This document shows, piece by piece, positions 1 to 9,155 of a DNA stretch of 64,000 nucleotides. Under the pieces are notes generated by a model that searched no databases, was not told the DNA's origin, and was given only the letters and a program-made list of their open reading frames with translations. Position 1 is the first letter of the stretch; every line of letters begins with the position of its first letter. The stretch lies in NCBI GenBank assembly GCA_903835005.1, contig CAILLK010000149.1, positions 1 through 64,000 of the forward strand, given 5' to 3'. The position numbers and the translations under genes are program-made. This DNA is from an uncultured Bacteroidota bacterium (GTDB taxonomy: Bacteria > Bacteroidota > Bacteroidia > Chitinophagales > Chitinophagaceae).

Positions 1-34
1 CCCATTCAGGATGAGCTGATGTTGTTTTTGACAT
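1..34 (-). CDS. Possible 5' end of a gene leaving the left edge
   Basis: On the minus strand an ATG at 34-32 opens eleven codons (MSKTTSAHPEW) that run off the window. A Bacteroidota-type -7 box (TACGTTTG, 54-61) lies 19 nt upstream in the right orientation, so the start is plausible. The N-terminus faintly recalls some transposases, but eleven residues cannot support a family call. Function unknown. Confidence 0.3.
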   Translation of the reverse strand, partial: MSKTTSAHPEW

Positions 35-35
35 A

Positions 36-61
36 ATACGTATTTACGTATTACAAACGTA
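36..61 (-). promoter_or_regulatory. Putative promoter and TACGTA repeat for the left-edge gene
   Basis: Read on the minus strand, TACGTTTG (54-61) matches TAnnTTTG. Between it and the ATG at 34 lies a near-palindromic pair of TACGTA hexamers (about 36-53). A further TACGTA occurs near 111-116. This could be an operator for autoregulation. Confidence 0.3.
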
Positions 62-71
62 CAATAAAAAA

Positions 72-95
72 ACCGTCAAACCTAACATTGACGGT
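72..95. terminator. Hairpin with A/T run
   Basis: ACCGTCAA (72-79) pairs perfectly with TTGACGGT (88-95). An A-run on the left side gives a U-run after the stem for minus-strand transcription. It has the form of a minus-strand intrinsic terminator, although no minus-strand gene is visible to its right. Confidence 0.4.
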
Positions 96-97
96 AC

Positions 98-351
98 TTT
101 CTCTGAGCTAATACGTAATTTTATTCCAAGTTACGGTTTAATAAATATTAATTAATCATAAAATTTGGAACAAAGGTAGGGCTAATAGTTTAAAAATCCT
201 AATTATCAGGCATATTTATTTGTTAAACTTGGAAACGCCAAGTTTCCAGAAGGAACGGTATTTTTGAAAAACTGGCAAGTTTGCTCAGACGGGGCGGCTT
301 GAAACGGGGCTTTGCTACATACATGAACCAGATTGAAAATTATTGAATAAG
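98..351. other. Gene-free stretch with an inverted repeat
   Basis: No credible ORF. A perfect 8-bp inverted repeat AAACTTGG/CCAAGTTT (225-232 and 238-245) overlaps an alternative pairing GGAAAC/GTTTCC. A lone minus-strand TACCTTTG box is at 171-178. These may be leftovers of a mobile element end, but nothing decides it. Confidence 0.4.
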
Positions 352-380
352 TTGAAAATATCAGAAAGATTGTATCTTTG
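352..380 (+). promoter_or_regulatory. Promoter of the abiF RNA/abiF unit
   Basis: TTG (352-354) and TATCTTTG (373-380) are separated by 18 nt and match the Bacteroidota -33/-7 pattern. Initiation about 6-8 nt downstream would start a transcript just before the nested hairpin at 391-428, which fits a non-coding RNA leader. Confidence 0.5.
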
Positions 381-385
381 TGACA

Positions 386-472
386 ACAGAACTCGCCACG
401 CTACCCGTAAGATCAGCGTACCAGGGCGAGTCTTTTGCATTTATAACTGTTCCGAAAGAGGCTTTCTAATTA
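386..472 (+). ncRNA. Structured leader RNA, probable abiF RNA
   Basis: Between the -7 box and the abiF start lies a nested stem. The outer arm ACTCGCC (391-397) pairs with GGCGAGT (425-431). Inside it ACGCT (398-402) pairs with AGCGT (415-419). A second hairpin GAAAG/CTTTC follows (454-466). A conserved structured 'abiF RNA' is known upstream of Abi_2/AbiF genes and is thought to act as an RNA antitoxin or partner. Position and nested structure fit, but the exact Rfam consensus could not be tested. The 3' boundary is approximate. Confidence 0.55.
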
Positions 473-512
473 TTGGTATTATTCTAATATTGCTGCAATT
501 TATTCTTTTACT

Positions 513-1421
513 ATGCGATATAATAAACCTGCATCAACAATTGCGCAACAAATAGCTCTATTAAAAAGGCGTGGCCTTTTTATTGCTGATGAATTAAAAG
601 CTGCGCACTACCTGAACAACATAAGCTACTACAGACTGGAAGGCTACTGGTGGCCTATGCAAAGTGATAAAACACAACATATATTTAAACCCCACAGCCG
701 GTTTGAAGATGTTATATCCCTATATAATTTTGACCGTGAATTAAGATTGTTGCTTTTTGATGTAATTGAACGAATAGAAATTGCATTAAGAACGAAGATG
801 ATTTATCATGTAAGCCATGAAACAGACCCATGGTGGTTTGAAAACGGAAGCAATTTTAAAAACCTGGTGCAACACACAGATACTCTGATAAGTATAGACA
901 GGGAACTACAGCAATCGAAAGATACGTTTATAAAAGAGCATTATATAAAATACCATACAGATACGAGGCGACCACCAGCATGGAAAACGCTTGAAGTTAT
1001 CAGTTTTGGTACACTCTCGAAATTGTACTCGAATCTTAACCCCGCTATAAAATCAAAAGATATAATTGCGGCTGAACTGAATACTGTAAACCATAGTTAC
1101 CTGCATAGCTGGCTTCTGGCAATTGCACAAATAAGAAATATATGTGCTCACCACGGAAGGCTGTGGAATAAAAACCTGCCTGGCAGGCCGAAACTGCTTC
1201 CTAAACCACCGGCACCATGGGTTGCGGATGTGCCTCAACCCACGGAATATCACAAATTGTATGTGCATATGTGCTGTATGAAATACCTGCTTGATGCAGT
1301 AAGCCCGGGACATCATTTTGCAAAAAGGCTGATGGAAATACTCACCAAACATCCTAATGTGGATATCCTTGCTTTAGGGATAAAACAAAACTGGGAGAAG
1401 GAACCTTTGTGGCAGATCTAA
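513..1421 (+). CDS. abiF: AbiF-like Abi_2 family HEPN protein
   Basis: 302 residues matching the Abi_2/AbiD-AbiF abortive-infection family. The N-terminus has the typical pattern 'Y.KP..T...Q...L..RGL.I', followed by 'ISYYRL.GYW' (37-46). Two Rx4-6H motifs are visible: R93-x5-H99 (RTKMIYH) and R208-x4-H213 (RNICAH). The second is the canonical HEPN RNase motif. Family members stop phage growth by RNA cleavage, and AbiF proteins have been proposed as relatives of the ancestors of Cas13. The ATG at 513 fits the family start and lies about 40 nt after the structured leader. The HNH/methyltransferase-HIT pair follows on the same strand, which suggests a small defence island. The RNase activity is inferred. 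Confidence 0.88.
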   Translation: MRYNKPASTIAQQIALLKRRGLFIADELKAAHYLNNISYYRLEGYWWPMQSDKTQHIFKPHSRFEDVISLYNFDRELRLLLFDVIERIEIALRTKMIYHVSHETDPWWFENGSNFKNLVQHTDTLISIDRELQQSKDTFIKEHYIKYHTDTRRPPAWKTLEVISFGTLSKLYSNLNPAIKSKDIIAAELNTVNHSYLHSWLLAIAQIRNICAHHGRLWNKNLPGRPKLLPKPPAPWVADVPQPTEYHKLYVHMCCMKYLLDAVSPGHHFAKRLMEILTKHPNVDILALGIKQNWEKEPLWQI

Positions 1422-1806
1422 TAGCCCCTAAAAGGAGGCTATATTTAAGCTACGATTGGCCATACACAGGGCTTGGCAACAAACCTGCAACAATTCTGAA
1501 TGGTGTGGACCATGTGCATAGAGAGATCAAATACATTAACTCTTTGCAATTAGTGCACTTTGGCTGTTCTTTCCAGACTAAGGTTTTCATTTAGCTGCTG
1601 ATCAGTGATTGGGATTAGCCGTTTCAGAGCAACGGCTATACGGAATTAATGATAATACGTGTGCTACAAACGCGAACGAGTGGGATATGAGTTCGAATGA
1701 AATATAAATCAAAATTAAAATTTGGTTTTGATAGGTTGGCAAGTTTATCTAAATTTGAAATCTATCAGGTGATGTAAAAATTTCAGCATGAAGATAGAAA
1801 TTAACG
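1422..1806. other. Intergenic stretch between abiF and the HNH gene
   Basis: No convincing gene. A 7-bp hairpin AGCCGTT/AACGGCT (1617-1623, 1631-1637) without a T-run is the only clear structure. The small ATG frame starting at 1409 overlaps abiF and has no recognisable content. Confidence 0.4.
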
Positions 1807-2922
1807 ATGCGCAATGATGTCTTTTTTAATATAAGTAAAATCATTGAACGTGACAGTAAAAGTACAACGTATAAGTATGCCCTTTTGCGTGGAGTGATTG
1901 ACATTATCCAAAATAACTCACCTTTCATTTCCATTTCTGAAGGAAGAGTTCATTTCCCAACTGGGTTATTGATTGAAAAATGGATACTGTATTATTATCC
2001 TATTTTAGAATCATCAAATTATATACCTCAAATAAATGGGGAAAATGCAAACCTAGCGTTTGCAAATCAGTTGCGAAAAATCATAGAATCATATGCACAG
2101 AAAGGCGGATTTTCGGCTTTCTATAACGACATGAAAAACAAAGGAATACCAAATAATTTACAGGGATATTTTTTTGATTTATCAAAAAAACTAAAAGACA
2201 CAATAACGAAAATGCCCATGAAACATATTGGGCGATCTATAAACAATGATTACTATTCGATTTTTAATTATGATTCTATAAAATCAAATCGAAATTCGAA
2301 TTGTGTAGATGTGGAATTTCTAATAAATAATTTCGGATCATTCTCAATTCCAATTGATTATTATGAAGCATTTCAGATTCTAGGTAGTTTTATTGTTGGT
2401 CAGGAATCTATCCTTTTCAAATGGGCCGAATTTTCAGTAAATGCATCAGGCAAGTGCTTGTCAATAGAAAAGGTTGTAAATGAAGTTTTGAAAAGCCCAA
2501 TAACTGAAAGAGATGTTGAGGAATCAAAAAAGATTTACAGAACCATACTAACAAATGAAGGAAAAGTATTTTGTGTCTGGACAGGGAAAGAAATCACCAA
2601 ATACGATGTTGATCACATGATCCCGTTTTCCGTATGGAAGAACAATGATTTATGGAATTTACTTCCATCTCAAGCTACAACAAACAACCAGAAAAGAGAT
2701 AAAATACCTTCCGTTGAATTGATCGAAAAGCGAAAAGATTTGATACTTCACTATTGGGAATTAATAAATCAGCATCAATCCCAGCGCTTCCAAAAAGAAA
2801 TTCATATTGCACTTATGGGAAATAATCCAATGACTAAATGGCATGAAAACGCAATTGCCCAATTGAAAAATAACTGCAATTATTTAATTACAAACCGGGG
2901 ATACGAAGAATGGAAAATGTAA
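1807..2922 (+). CDS. HNH endonuclease domain protein
   Basis: 371 residues. The N-terminal ~240 residues are not recognised: AT-rich, mostly helical, rich in Asn/Lys. The C-terminal part carries an HNH nuclease core: C256, then 'DVDHMIPFSVW' (267-277, catalytic H270), 'NNDLWNLLP' (279-287, N284) and 'NNQKRDKIP' (293-301). The arrangement matches HNH enzymes of restriction or defence systems. The stop overlaps the start of the next gene by 13 bp, so the two are probably translationally coupled. With abiF upstream, a defence role is likely. DNA as substrate is inferred from the fold, and a recognition role for the N-terminal region is a guess. Confidence 0.75.
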   Translation: MRNDVFFNISKIIERDSKSTTYKYALLRGVIDIIQNNSPFISISEGRVHFPTGLLIEKWILYYYPILESSNYIPQINGENANLAFANQLRKIIESYAQKGGFSAFYNDMKNKGIPNNLQGYFFDLSKKLKDTITKMPMKHIGRSINNDYYSIFNYDSIKSNRNSNCVDVEFLINNFGSFSIPIDYYEAFQILGSFIVGQESILFKWAEFSVNASGKCLSIEKVVNEVLKSPITERDVEESKKIYRTILTNEGKVFCVWTGKEITKYDVDHMIPFSVWKNNDLWNLLPSQATTNNQKRDKIPSVELIEKRKDLILHYWELINQHQSQRFQKEIHIALMGNNPMTKWHENAIAQLKNNCNYLITNRGYEEWKM

Positions 2923-3776
2923 AATCAAACTCATTTAGTCACCTTACTGCGAAGGAAAGAGAGCAACTTTCTTTTCCTGCGAGACAATTATTTAATAAGA
3001 TGCTATTAGTCGGAGATGTACTTGATTTTGGTTGTGGTTTTGGAAAAGATGTTGAACTTTTGAAAGAAAAAGGTATTGCTATTTCAGGATATGACAAACA
3101 TTATTTTCCAGCACTACCGCTGAAAAAATTTGATACAATAACTTGCCTTTATGTGCTTAATGTATTGATGCAGGAAGAACAAGCTGGCGTTTTAATGAAA
3201 ATCTCTCAATTGCTTAAACCGGCAGGCAAGGCATACTATGCTGTAAGGAGAGATTTGCAATATGAAGGATTCAGAACCCACAAAATACATCAAAAACCTA
3301 CTTATCAATGTAACGTAAAGTTGCCTTTTAAATCCATCATCAAAAATGGAACTTGTGAAATTTATGAGTATCAGCACTACAACCAGATTGCCAAAATTGA
3401 AAATCTATCCTGCCCTTTTTGTAACCCTGAATTTCAAAGAGAACTGATTGTAGAAACAGCCACAGCATATTCAGTTTATGATAAATTCCCGGTTAGCAAT
3501 GGTCATGCACTAATAATTCCAAAGCAGCATTGCGCCGATTATTTTAATTTAACATTTAAACAGCAATCCGCTTGTTGGTTTATGATAAATACAGTAAAGC
3601 AAATTCTGAAAGAAAAATTTAATCCAGATGGATTTAATATTGGGGTAAATGTATGTAACGCAGCAGGTCAAACTGTTTCTCATGTCCACATACATTTGAT
3701 ACCACGTTATAGTGGTGATGTAAAGGAGCCGAGGGGTGGTGTAAGAGGTGTGATACCTCATAAACAAAGTTATTAA
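2910..3776 (+). CDS. SAM-dependent methyltransferase-HIT fusion protein
   Basis: 288 residues, two domains. Residues ~20-125 form a class I methyltransferase: motif I 'VLDFGCGFGKD' (37-47), an acidic strand end 'GYDKHY' (60-65) and 'FDTITCLYVLNVL' (74-86). Residues ~165-285 are a HIT domain: zinc-like pair CPFC (168-171), 'NGHALIIPKQH' (197-207) and the histidine triad HVHIH (258-262). HIT enzymes hydrolyse nucleotidyl phosphoramidates or phosphoanhydrides. Bifunctional methyltransferase/HIT proteins exist as an annotated family, but I know no established function. The overlap with the HNH gene makes a two-gene module likely. The methyl acceptor is unknown; self-DNA protection is one option, nucleotide-signal turnover by the HIT half another. 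Confidence 0.82.
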   Translation: MENVKSNSFSHLTAKEREQLSFPARQLFNKMLLVGDVLDFGCGFGKDVELLKEKGIAISGYDKHYFPALPLKKFDTITCLYVLNVLMQEEQAGVLMKISQLLKPAGKAYYAVRRDLQYEGFRTHKIHQKPTYQCNVKLPFKSIIKNGTCEIYEYQHYNQIAKIENLSCPFCNPEFQRELIVETATAYSVYDKFPVSNGHALIIPKQHCADYFNLTFKQQSACWFMINTVKQILKEKFNPDGFNIGVNVCNAAGQTVSHVHIHLIPRYSGDVKEPRGGVRGVIPHKQSY

Positions 3777-4049
3777 TTACAAAGCTTTAATTACAATCTT
3801 TTATTCTTATTTGAACGGTTCCACTAAAACTAATAAGATATTCTAAAACCAGGACACCAAAAACCTTTTACCTTTTTTCAGTGTCATTACCAAAGTTCAT
3901 TGCTTCATTATTGCAGCAATTTTCATAGCCTCAGTTCCTGCCTGATTTATTCAGCCGGCAACGTTAAGTTATTAACAACTGTGAATTACTTTGTCTTGCC
4001 CGATGCCGCAGGAGTACTACTTTCGGTAAAGAAAAAGAAAGCAGAAAGA

Positions 4050-4688
4050 ATGGATATCGAACAACTCATGCCGCATGTAGAGGCGCTGGTATTTGCAAGT
4101 GAACGGCCTCTTACACAGATCGAAATGACTGAGGTGCTGGGCCAGGCGCTGGAAACGGTTATTGAAGCAGAGCGCATTGCTACCTGCCTCGATGCTATAA
4201 AGGAAAAGTATGATGCCGATTATTATCCCTTCCAGCTCAGGGAAATAGGTGGTGGCTACCAGTTCCTTACCAAGAAGGCTTTCCACAAAACCGTTCTGCA
4301 GCTCAATGGCGACAAGCACATAAAGAAGCTTTCCACCGCGGCTATGGAGACACTCTCTATCATTGCCTACAAGCAACCCATTACCAAAAGCGAAATAGAA
4401 TATATACGCGGTGTAAGCGCCGATTACAGCATTCAGAAACTCCTGGAAAAAGAACTGATCGTTATCTCGGGCCGCAATGAAAATATGGTAGGCAAACCCC
4501 TGATCTACAATACTTCCAAGAATTTTATGGATTACCTGGGCATCAACTCCCCATCGCAGTTGCCCCAGCTCAAGGATATCACCGATATGCAGATTGTAAT
4601 GCCTACCAGCGGCCAGGAAGCAATTCCGCTCGACTCGCCCAACCTGGTGATGGTAAACGAGCATGGCGATCTTAAAAAAGCTTCCTGA
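4050..4688 (+). CDS. scpB: Segregation and condensation protein ScpB
   Basis: 212 residues. ScpB is the winged-helix subunit that joins ScpA and SMC in the bacterial condensin. The family pattern is clear: 'HVEALVFASERPLT' near the N-terminus, 'METLSIIAYKQPITKSEIEYIRG' and 'LIVISGRNENMVGKPLIYNTS' in the middle. The ATG at 4050 was chosen because the family pattern begins there; upstream in-frame ATGs lie in unrelated sequence. scpA is not in the window. A strong terminator follows. Confidence 0.92.
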   Translation: MDIEQLMPHVEALVFASERPLTQIEMTEVLGQALETVIEAERIATCLDAIKEKYDADYYPFQLREIGGGYQFLTKKAFHKTVLQLNGDKHIKKLSTAAMETLSIIAYKQPITKSEIEYIRGVSADYSIQKLLEKELIVISGRNENMVGKPLIYNTSKNFMDYLGINSPSQLPQLKDITDMQIVMPTSGQEAIPLDSPNLVMVNEHGDLKKAS

Positions 4689-4723
4689 TTACGTTATTTA
4701 AAATACTACAAATTCACAGCCTG

Positions 4724-4749
4724 CCGCCTCCATCTGAGGCGGTTTTTTT
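4724..4749 (+). terminator. Rho-independent terminator of scpB
   Basis: CCGCCTC (4724-4730), 5-nt loop, GAGGCGG (4736-4742), then seven T (4743-4749). Confidence 0.85.
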
Positions 4750-4998
4750 ATCTCTTCAGAAGATGATATTTCAGGTACTGAGATTCTAAATGGTATCGTT
4801 TTAACCTGATTCATAAGCGATTTATACCTGTTCAGATAATTTAATCTCTTTTTATGCTCATTTATTTTTAGCTTGCTTAAAATAATAAGTACCAGAACTG
4901 ATTGTCACTTTTTGGTTTTCACCATTATCTACCAAAGCCAGTTATAATAAGTGGATAAAATGGGGCTAGTATCACCTGGATCAACTGAAAACAGCTAT

Positions 4999-6699
4999 AT
5001 GAACAAAACAAATCAATTTTCCGGAAACCTGCTTTTGCTGAAAAGCTTATTGGTGCTGACACTGGTAATTACCTTTTTCAGCTCGGGCGCCCAATCATTA
5101 AAATGCCAATGGGCACGTGCTTCTGGTACCATAGGAAATGGAGAATATGGAGGTGTAGCTACAGACCAGCTAGGAAATGTTTATATATCGGGTATATTTT
5201 ATGATTCTGTATTGATTTTCGGATCTGATACACTTTTAAATAGTGCTGTAGGGACGGCAGATATTTACGTTGTAAAATACAATTTCTATGGCGGCATAGT
5301 ATGGGCGAAACGTTTGGGTGGTGAAGAGAATGATGATATTAACGGGATAGCTACAGACAATGCAGGCAACCTGTATCTTACCGGATATTACGAAAGTCCG
5401 TATTTTGCTGCAGGCCACGATACATTACGAAGTCCTGGTAATACATTTGTTTTAAAGTATGATGCATCAGGCAATGAAATCTGGGCCAGAACATCGGTTG
5501 GTAGCAGTATGTCCACATCAATTGCCATAGATATAAAGGGCAATGTCTGCGTTGCGGGTGATTTCTGGAATACGTTTACTGCCTTTGGTAATGATACTTT
5601 AAGAGAGGTTAATTACAGGGGCCATAATATTTTTGCTGTAAAGTACAATGCTGCTGGTAGTCTGCTATGGTTAAAAGGTGGAAATCAGACATTGGATGGA
5701 GACGCCTCGCTTTACGATATTAAAACTGATGCTTCCGGGAATTTTTATGTTTCAGGGTGCTTGAGTACGCAGTTGGTTTTTGGTGCAGACACGCTTATTC
5801 CCTATATTTTTGCAGAGTATAGTTTGTTCCTGATTAAGCTGGATAGTTCAGGAAATTCACAATGGGCCAAATGTATCGGAAGTTTCGGTTATCCTCCATA
5901 CCAGTCTTCAACGATTGATGCTGCTGGGAACGTCTTCCTGATTGGTGATTTTACCTATTACCCCATTAATATTGGTACCGATACAATCCAGGCAAAACAG
6001 TACGATATATTTATAATTAAGTATAATTCAAGCGGTAACCTGGTTTGGGCCAAAACAGCAGGTAACGGTGATACTGCCGAGGCAATGGTATACGGCAGTT
6101 GTACTGACCCCCAAGGGAATATTTATATATCCGGTTATTTCTCAAAACCTTTATTGATTATTGGGGGTGATACGCTTTACAACCCGGATAGTGCACAGGT
6201 AATTTCATTGCTGAAATTAGATAATAACGGAAATGCACAATGGCTAAAAGGCGCCGGCCAGCATGGCTATAATATAGGCTCATCAGTGGCTTCAGATGTC
6301 CTGGGTAATATCTATATGACAGGTAGTTTTTCAGATACTGCAATATATTTTGACAGTGTAAGATTTATACCTGGCTCAACAAATGTTTCAGGAGTGTATC
6401 TGGCCAGGTATGGCTATGCGAATGAATCAGTTCCGGGTTCAGAAACAAATGAGCAAACCCTGAAAATTTACCCAAATCCTGTTTCGGAAGGCAATGCAAT
6501 CACTGCAACTTTTAACCAAGGACAGTATGATCATATTAGCATCTTTAACAGTTTGGGCCAATTTGCAGCGAAGGCGGAGATCGGGATCAATGATACGAAG
6601 GTGGTGATCGCATTACAGTCACTGCCTGGTGGTATGTATTATCTGAAGGCAACGGGAAAGGACAATAATGCGGCCCTGCCGGTTATCATCCGCCATTGA
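4999..6699 (+). CDS. Secreted SBBP-type beta-propeller protein with T9SS sorting domain
   Basis: About 566 residues from the ATG at 4999, chosen because the signal peptide follows it directly (basic N-terminus, LLVLTLVITFF). The body is a run of repeats of the form 'D..GNVY.SG.F...' and 'KY...G...WAK', typical of SBBP/beta-propeller proteins. The C-terminal ~80 residues have the type A T9SS sorting pattern: 'IYPNPV', then a beta-rich domain with 'LGQ' and 'LPGGMYYLKATG'. It is predicted to be exported through the outer membrane and cleaved or anchored at the surface. Ligand unknown. Confidence 0.85.
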   Translation: MNKTNQFSGNLLLLKSLLVLTLVITFFSSGAQSLKCQWARASGTIGNGEYGGVATDQLGNVYISGIFYDSVLIFGSDTLLNSAVGTADIYVVKYNFYGGIVWAKRLGGEENDDINGIATDNAGNLYLTGYYESPYFAAGHDTLRSPGNTFVLKYDASGNEIWARTSVGSSMSTSIAIDIKGNVCVAGDFWNTFTAFGNDTLREVNYRGHNIFAVKYNAAGSLLWLKGGNQTLDGDASLYDIKTDASGNFYVSGCLSTQLVFGADTLIPYIFAEYSLFLIKLDSSGNSQWAKCIGSFGYPPYQSSTIDAAGNVFLIGDFTYYPINIGTDTIQAKQYDIFIIKYNSSGNLVWAKTAGNGDTAEAMVYGSCTDPQGNIYISGYFSKPLLIIGGDTLYNPDSAQVISLLKLDNNGNAQWLKGAGQHGYNIGSSVASDVLGNIYMTGSFSDTAIYFDSVRFIPGSTNVSGVYLARYGYANESVPGSETNEQTLKIYPNPVSEGNAITATFNQGQYDHISIFNSLGQFAAKAEIGINDTKVVIALQSLPGGMYYLKATGKDNNAALPVIIRH

Positions 6700-6733
6700 A
6701 TCATGTTCGAGAATACCACCTCCTCAAATTGAA

Positions 6734-6761
6734 GAAGGCTACCAAATGAATGATAGCCTTC
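6734..6761. terminator. Hairpin between the T9SS gene and typA
   Basis: GAAGGCTA (6734-6741) pairs with TAGCCTTC (6754-6761). It lies between two convergent genes and may terminate either. The T-richness on the + side is weak. Confidence 0.5.
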
Positions 6762-6819
6762 CGGTTTCTATGTTTTAAACACTACCGGCAATTGTAAACT
6801 GTAAATTGCCAACAGTTAA

Positions 6820-8628
6820 TTATGCTTCCTGTTTCATCATCTTAGCTGATTTCTTGCGCTCTTCTTCATCGAGCGATATCTTGCGGAGCCGGATGTTTTT
6901 AGGGGTTACCTCTATGCACTCATCCTGCTGAATATACTCCATGCACTCTTCGAGCGTGAAATCGATCTTGGGGGTAATCCTTGATGTGTCATCGGTACCG
7001 CTGCTGCGCATATTGGTCAGCTTCTTGGTTTCCGCAGTGTTCACCACCAGGTCTCCCGGTTTTATGTGCTCGCCTATTATCTGGCCTTCGTACAGTTCCT
7101 GTCCCGGATCTATAAAGAAAGAACCACGGTCCTGCAATTTATCAATAGAATAAGCTGTAGACTTACCAGCGGTTTTTGCGATCAACACACCATTGTTGCG
7201 GCCGGGTATAAAGCCTTTCCATGGTTTGTAAGCATCGAAGCGGTGGGCCATTACCGCCTCACCGGCAGTATTGGTGAGCATCTGCGAACGCAAGCCTATG
7301 AGCCCGCGCGATGGAATATCGAATTCGAGGTGCTGCATCATGCCCTTGGTTTCCATGATGTGCATTTCGCCCTTGCGCTGTGTAACCAGATCAATCACCC
7401 TGCCACTGAATTCAGCAGGCACATCTACCACCAGTATTTCATAAGGCTCATTCTTCTTGCCATCTATTTCCTTTGTGAGCACCTGTGGCTGGCCTACTGT
7501 AAGCTCATAACCCTCGCGGCGCATGGTTTCTACCAATACGCTCAGGTGGAGGATACCCCGGCCATACACCAGAAATTTATCGGCATCATCCGTTTCCGCT
7601 ACACGCAGCGCCAGGTTTTTCTCCAGCTCCTTCATCAGCCTGTCGCGCAGGTGGCGGCTGGTCACAAACTTGCCTTCCTTACCAAAGAAGGGCGAGTTGT
7701 TGATGCTGAACTGCATATTCATCGTAGGCTCATCTATAGGGATGATTTCAAGAGCCTCAGGTTTTTCAAAATCGGCTACGGTTTCACCTATCTGGAAGCC
7801 TTCAATGCCCACAATGGCGCATATATCGCCACACAGCACTTCAGGCACCTTCTTCTTGCCCATATCCACAAACTCATACAGTTCCTTCACCTTGCTGCGC
7901 TGCATAGATCCGTCTACCTTGCAAAGCATCACATTCTGGCCTTCTTTCATAGTGCCCCTTACTATCTTGCCGATAGCGATACGACCCAGGAACGATGAAT
8001 AATCGAGCGAGGTAACCTGCATCTGCACCGGTCCGTCAACAATTGTTGGTGGTGGCACTTTCTCAAGGATGGTGTCGAGGAGTACAGTTATATCTTCGGT
8101 CTGTGTGAGCGAAGTATTGAACCAGCCATGTTTGGATGAACCATACAGGGTAGGGAAGTTCAGTTGTTCTTCAGTAGCATCGAGCTGGTAAAACAGTTCG
8201 AAAACGGCATCATGCACCTCATCGGGCCGGCAGTTAGGTTTGTCTACCTTGTTGATCACCACAATCGGGTGCAGGTTCAGGTTCAGCGCCTTCTGCAGCA
8301 CAAAACGCGTTTGTGGCATAGGCCCTTCAAACGCATCGACCAGCAGCAGCACGCCATCGGCCATTTTGAGTACACGCTCCACCTCACCGCCAAAGTCGGC
8401 GTGACCCGGAGTATCTATCACATTTATCTTAACGCCCTTGTAGGTAACAGAGATGTTTTTAGCCAGGATGGTAATACCCCTTTCCCGTTCCAGATCATTG
8501 CTGTCCATGATCAGTTCACCGGTTTCCTGGTTGTCTCTGAAAACGTGCGTGGCGTGCAATATCTTATCTACCAGTGTTGTCTTGCCATGGTCAACGTGCG
8601 CGATAATGGCAATGTTACGAATATCCAT
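6820..8628 (-). CDS. typA: Ribosome-associated GTPase TypA/BipA
   Basis: 602 residues, the normal length. A translational GTPase with the EF-G-like layout: P-loop 'HVDHGKTTL' (11-19), switch I 'RERGITI', G3 'DTPGHADF', G4 'NKVD' (near 131), then EF-Tu-like domain 2, EF-G domains III/V and the TypA C-terminal domain. It assists late 50S assembly and stress or cold adaptation. Monocistronic, convergent with the T9SS gene. Very secure call. Confidence 0.97.
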   Translation of the reverse strand: MDIRNIAIIAHVDHGKTTLVDKILHATHVFRDNQETGELIMDSNDLERERGITILAKNISVTYKGVKINVIDTPGHADFGGEVERVLKMADGVLLLVDAFEGPMPQTRFVLQKALNLNLHPIVVINKVDKPNCRPDEVHDAVFELFYQLDATEEQLNFPTLYGSSKHGWFNTSLTQTEDITVLLDTILEKVPPPTIVDGPVQMQVTSLDYSSFLGRIAIGKIVRGTMKEGQNVMLCKVDGSMQRSKVKELYEFVDMGKKKVPEVLCGDICAIVGIEGFQIGETVADFEKPEALEIIPIDEPTMNMQFSINNSPFFGKEGKFVTSRHLRDRLMKELEKNLALRVAETDDADKFLVYGRGILHLSVLVETMRREGYELTVGQPQVLTKEIDGKKNEPYEILVVDVPAEFSGRVIDLVTQRKGEMHIMETKGMMQHLEFDIPSRGLIGLRSQMLTNTAGEAVMAHRFDAYKPWKGFIPGRNNGVLIAKTAGKSTAYSIDKLQDRGSFFIDPGQELYEGQIIGEHIKPGDLVVNTAETKKLTNMRSSGTDDTSRITPKIDFTLEECMEYIQQDECIEVTPKNIRLRKISLDEEERKKSAKMMKQEA

Positions 8629-8775
8629 AAAAACTTCCTTTGTCTGTCCGCCGTGGCGAACAACTCTTTTATTGTAGTATTCTCCTCAAAAATTACCCTT
8701 CCCGGGGAGAAAATCAGGAAGGGGTTTTCCAATCAGGGCGCCCGCCCAAAAATGCTATATTTTCGTACGGGCGGG

Positions 8776-8783
8776 CAAAGGTA
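8776..8783 (-). promoter_or_regulatory. Possible typA promoter -7 box
   Basis: TACCTTTG on the minus strand, about 147 bp before the typA ATG. No well-spaced -33 TTG was found, so this is tentative. Confidence 0.3.
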
Positions 8784-8814
8784 CGGAAATAAAGGCCAAG
8801 ATAAATCAACATAA

Positions 8815-9155
8815 CGTTAATTTGTGGTAATATTGAGGAGTGTTTGCTTCAACCCTGAAAAATATCGTTATCATTGGATACCAGGTTTGCTACTTAAAAT
8901 TTCCGGATTTGCTTCCGATTGCAGATTGGGGTACAGCAATTGTAAATTGGACCGATTTTTTCCAATATCAGCTTCAGTGCCCTGACTGACGGAGCCTCTA
9001 ATGAAGAATGGAGACTCATATAGGGGAAGACCAATTCCAAACAGATTCCGCACCTGCAGGGCTTTTTTACTCAAAATGTAATATCGAGGTGCTTCACCTT
9101 TCGCTGATGGATCAGACCATTACAGGGCCAAGCCAGGCGTTATTTCAATCAATCC
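8815..9155. other. Intergenic stretch, nothing recognised
   Basis: Only short overlapping frames on both strands, none resembling a protein. No repeat or structured RNA was evident. Confidence 0.4.

Noticed and set aside
343-555. 70-residue ORF before abiF
   Set aside because: It spans the promoter and the structured RNA leader and overlaps abiF; no protein family features.
1409-1594. 61-residue ORF overlapping the abiF 3' end
   Set aside because: No recognisable content and poor start context.
7066-7998. Long antisense ORF opposite typA
   Set aside because: Explained by the typA coding frame; no independent protein features.
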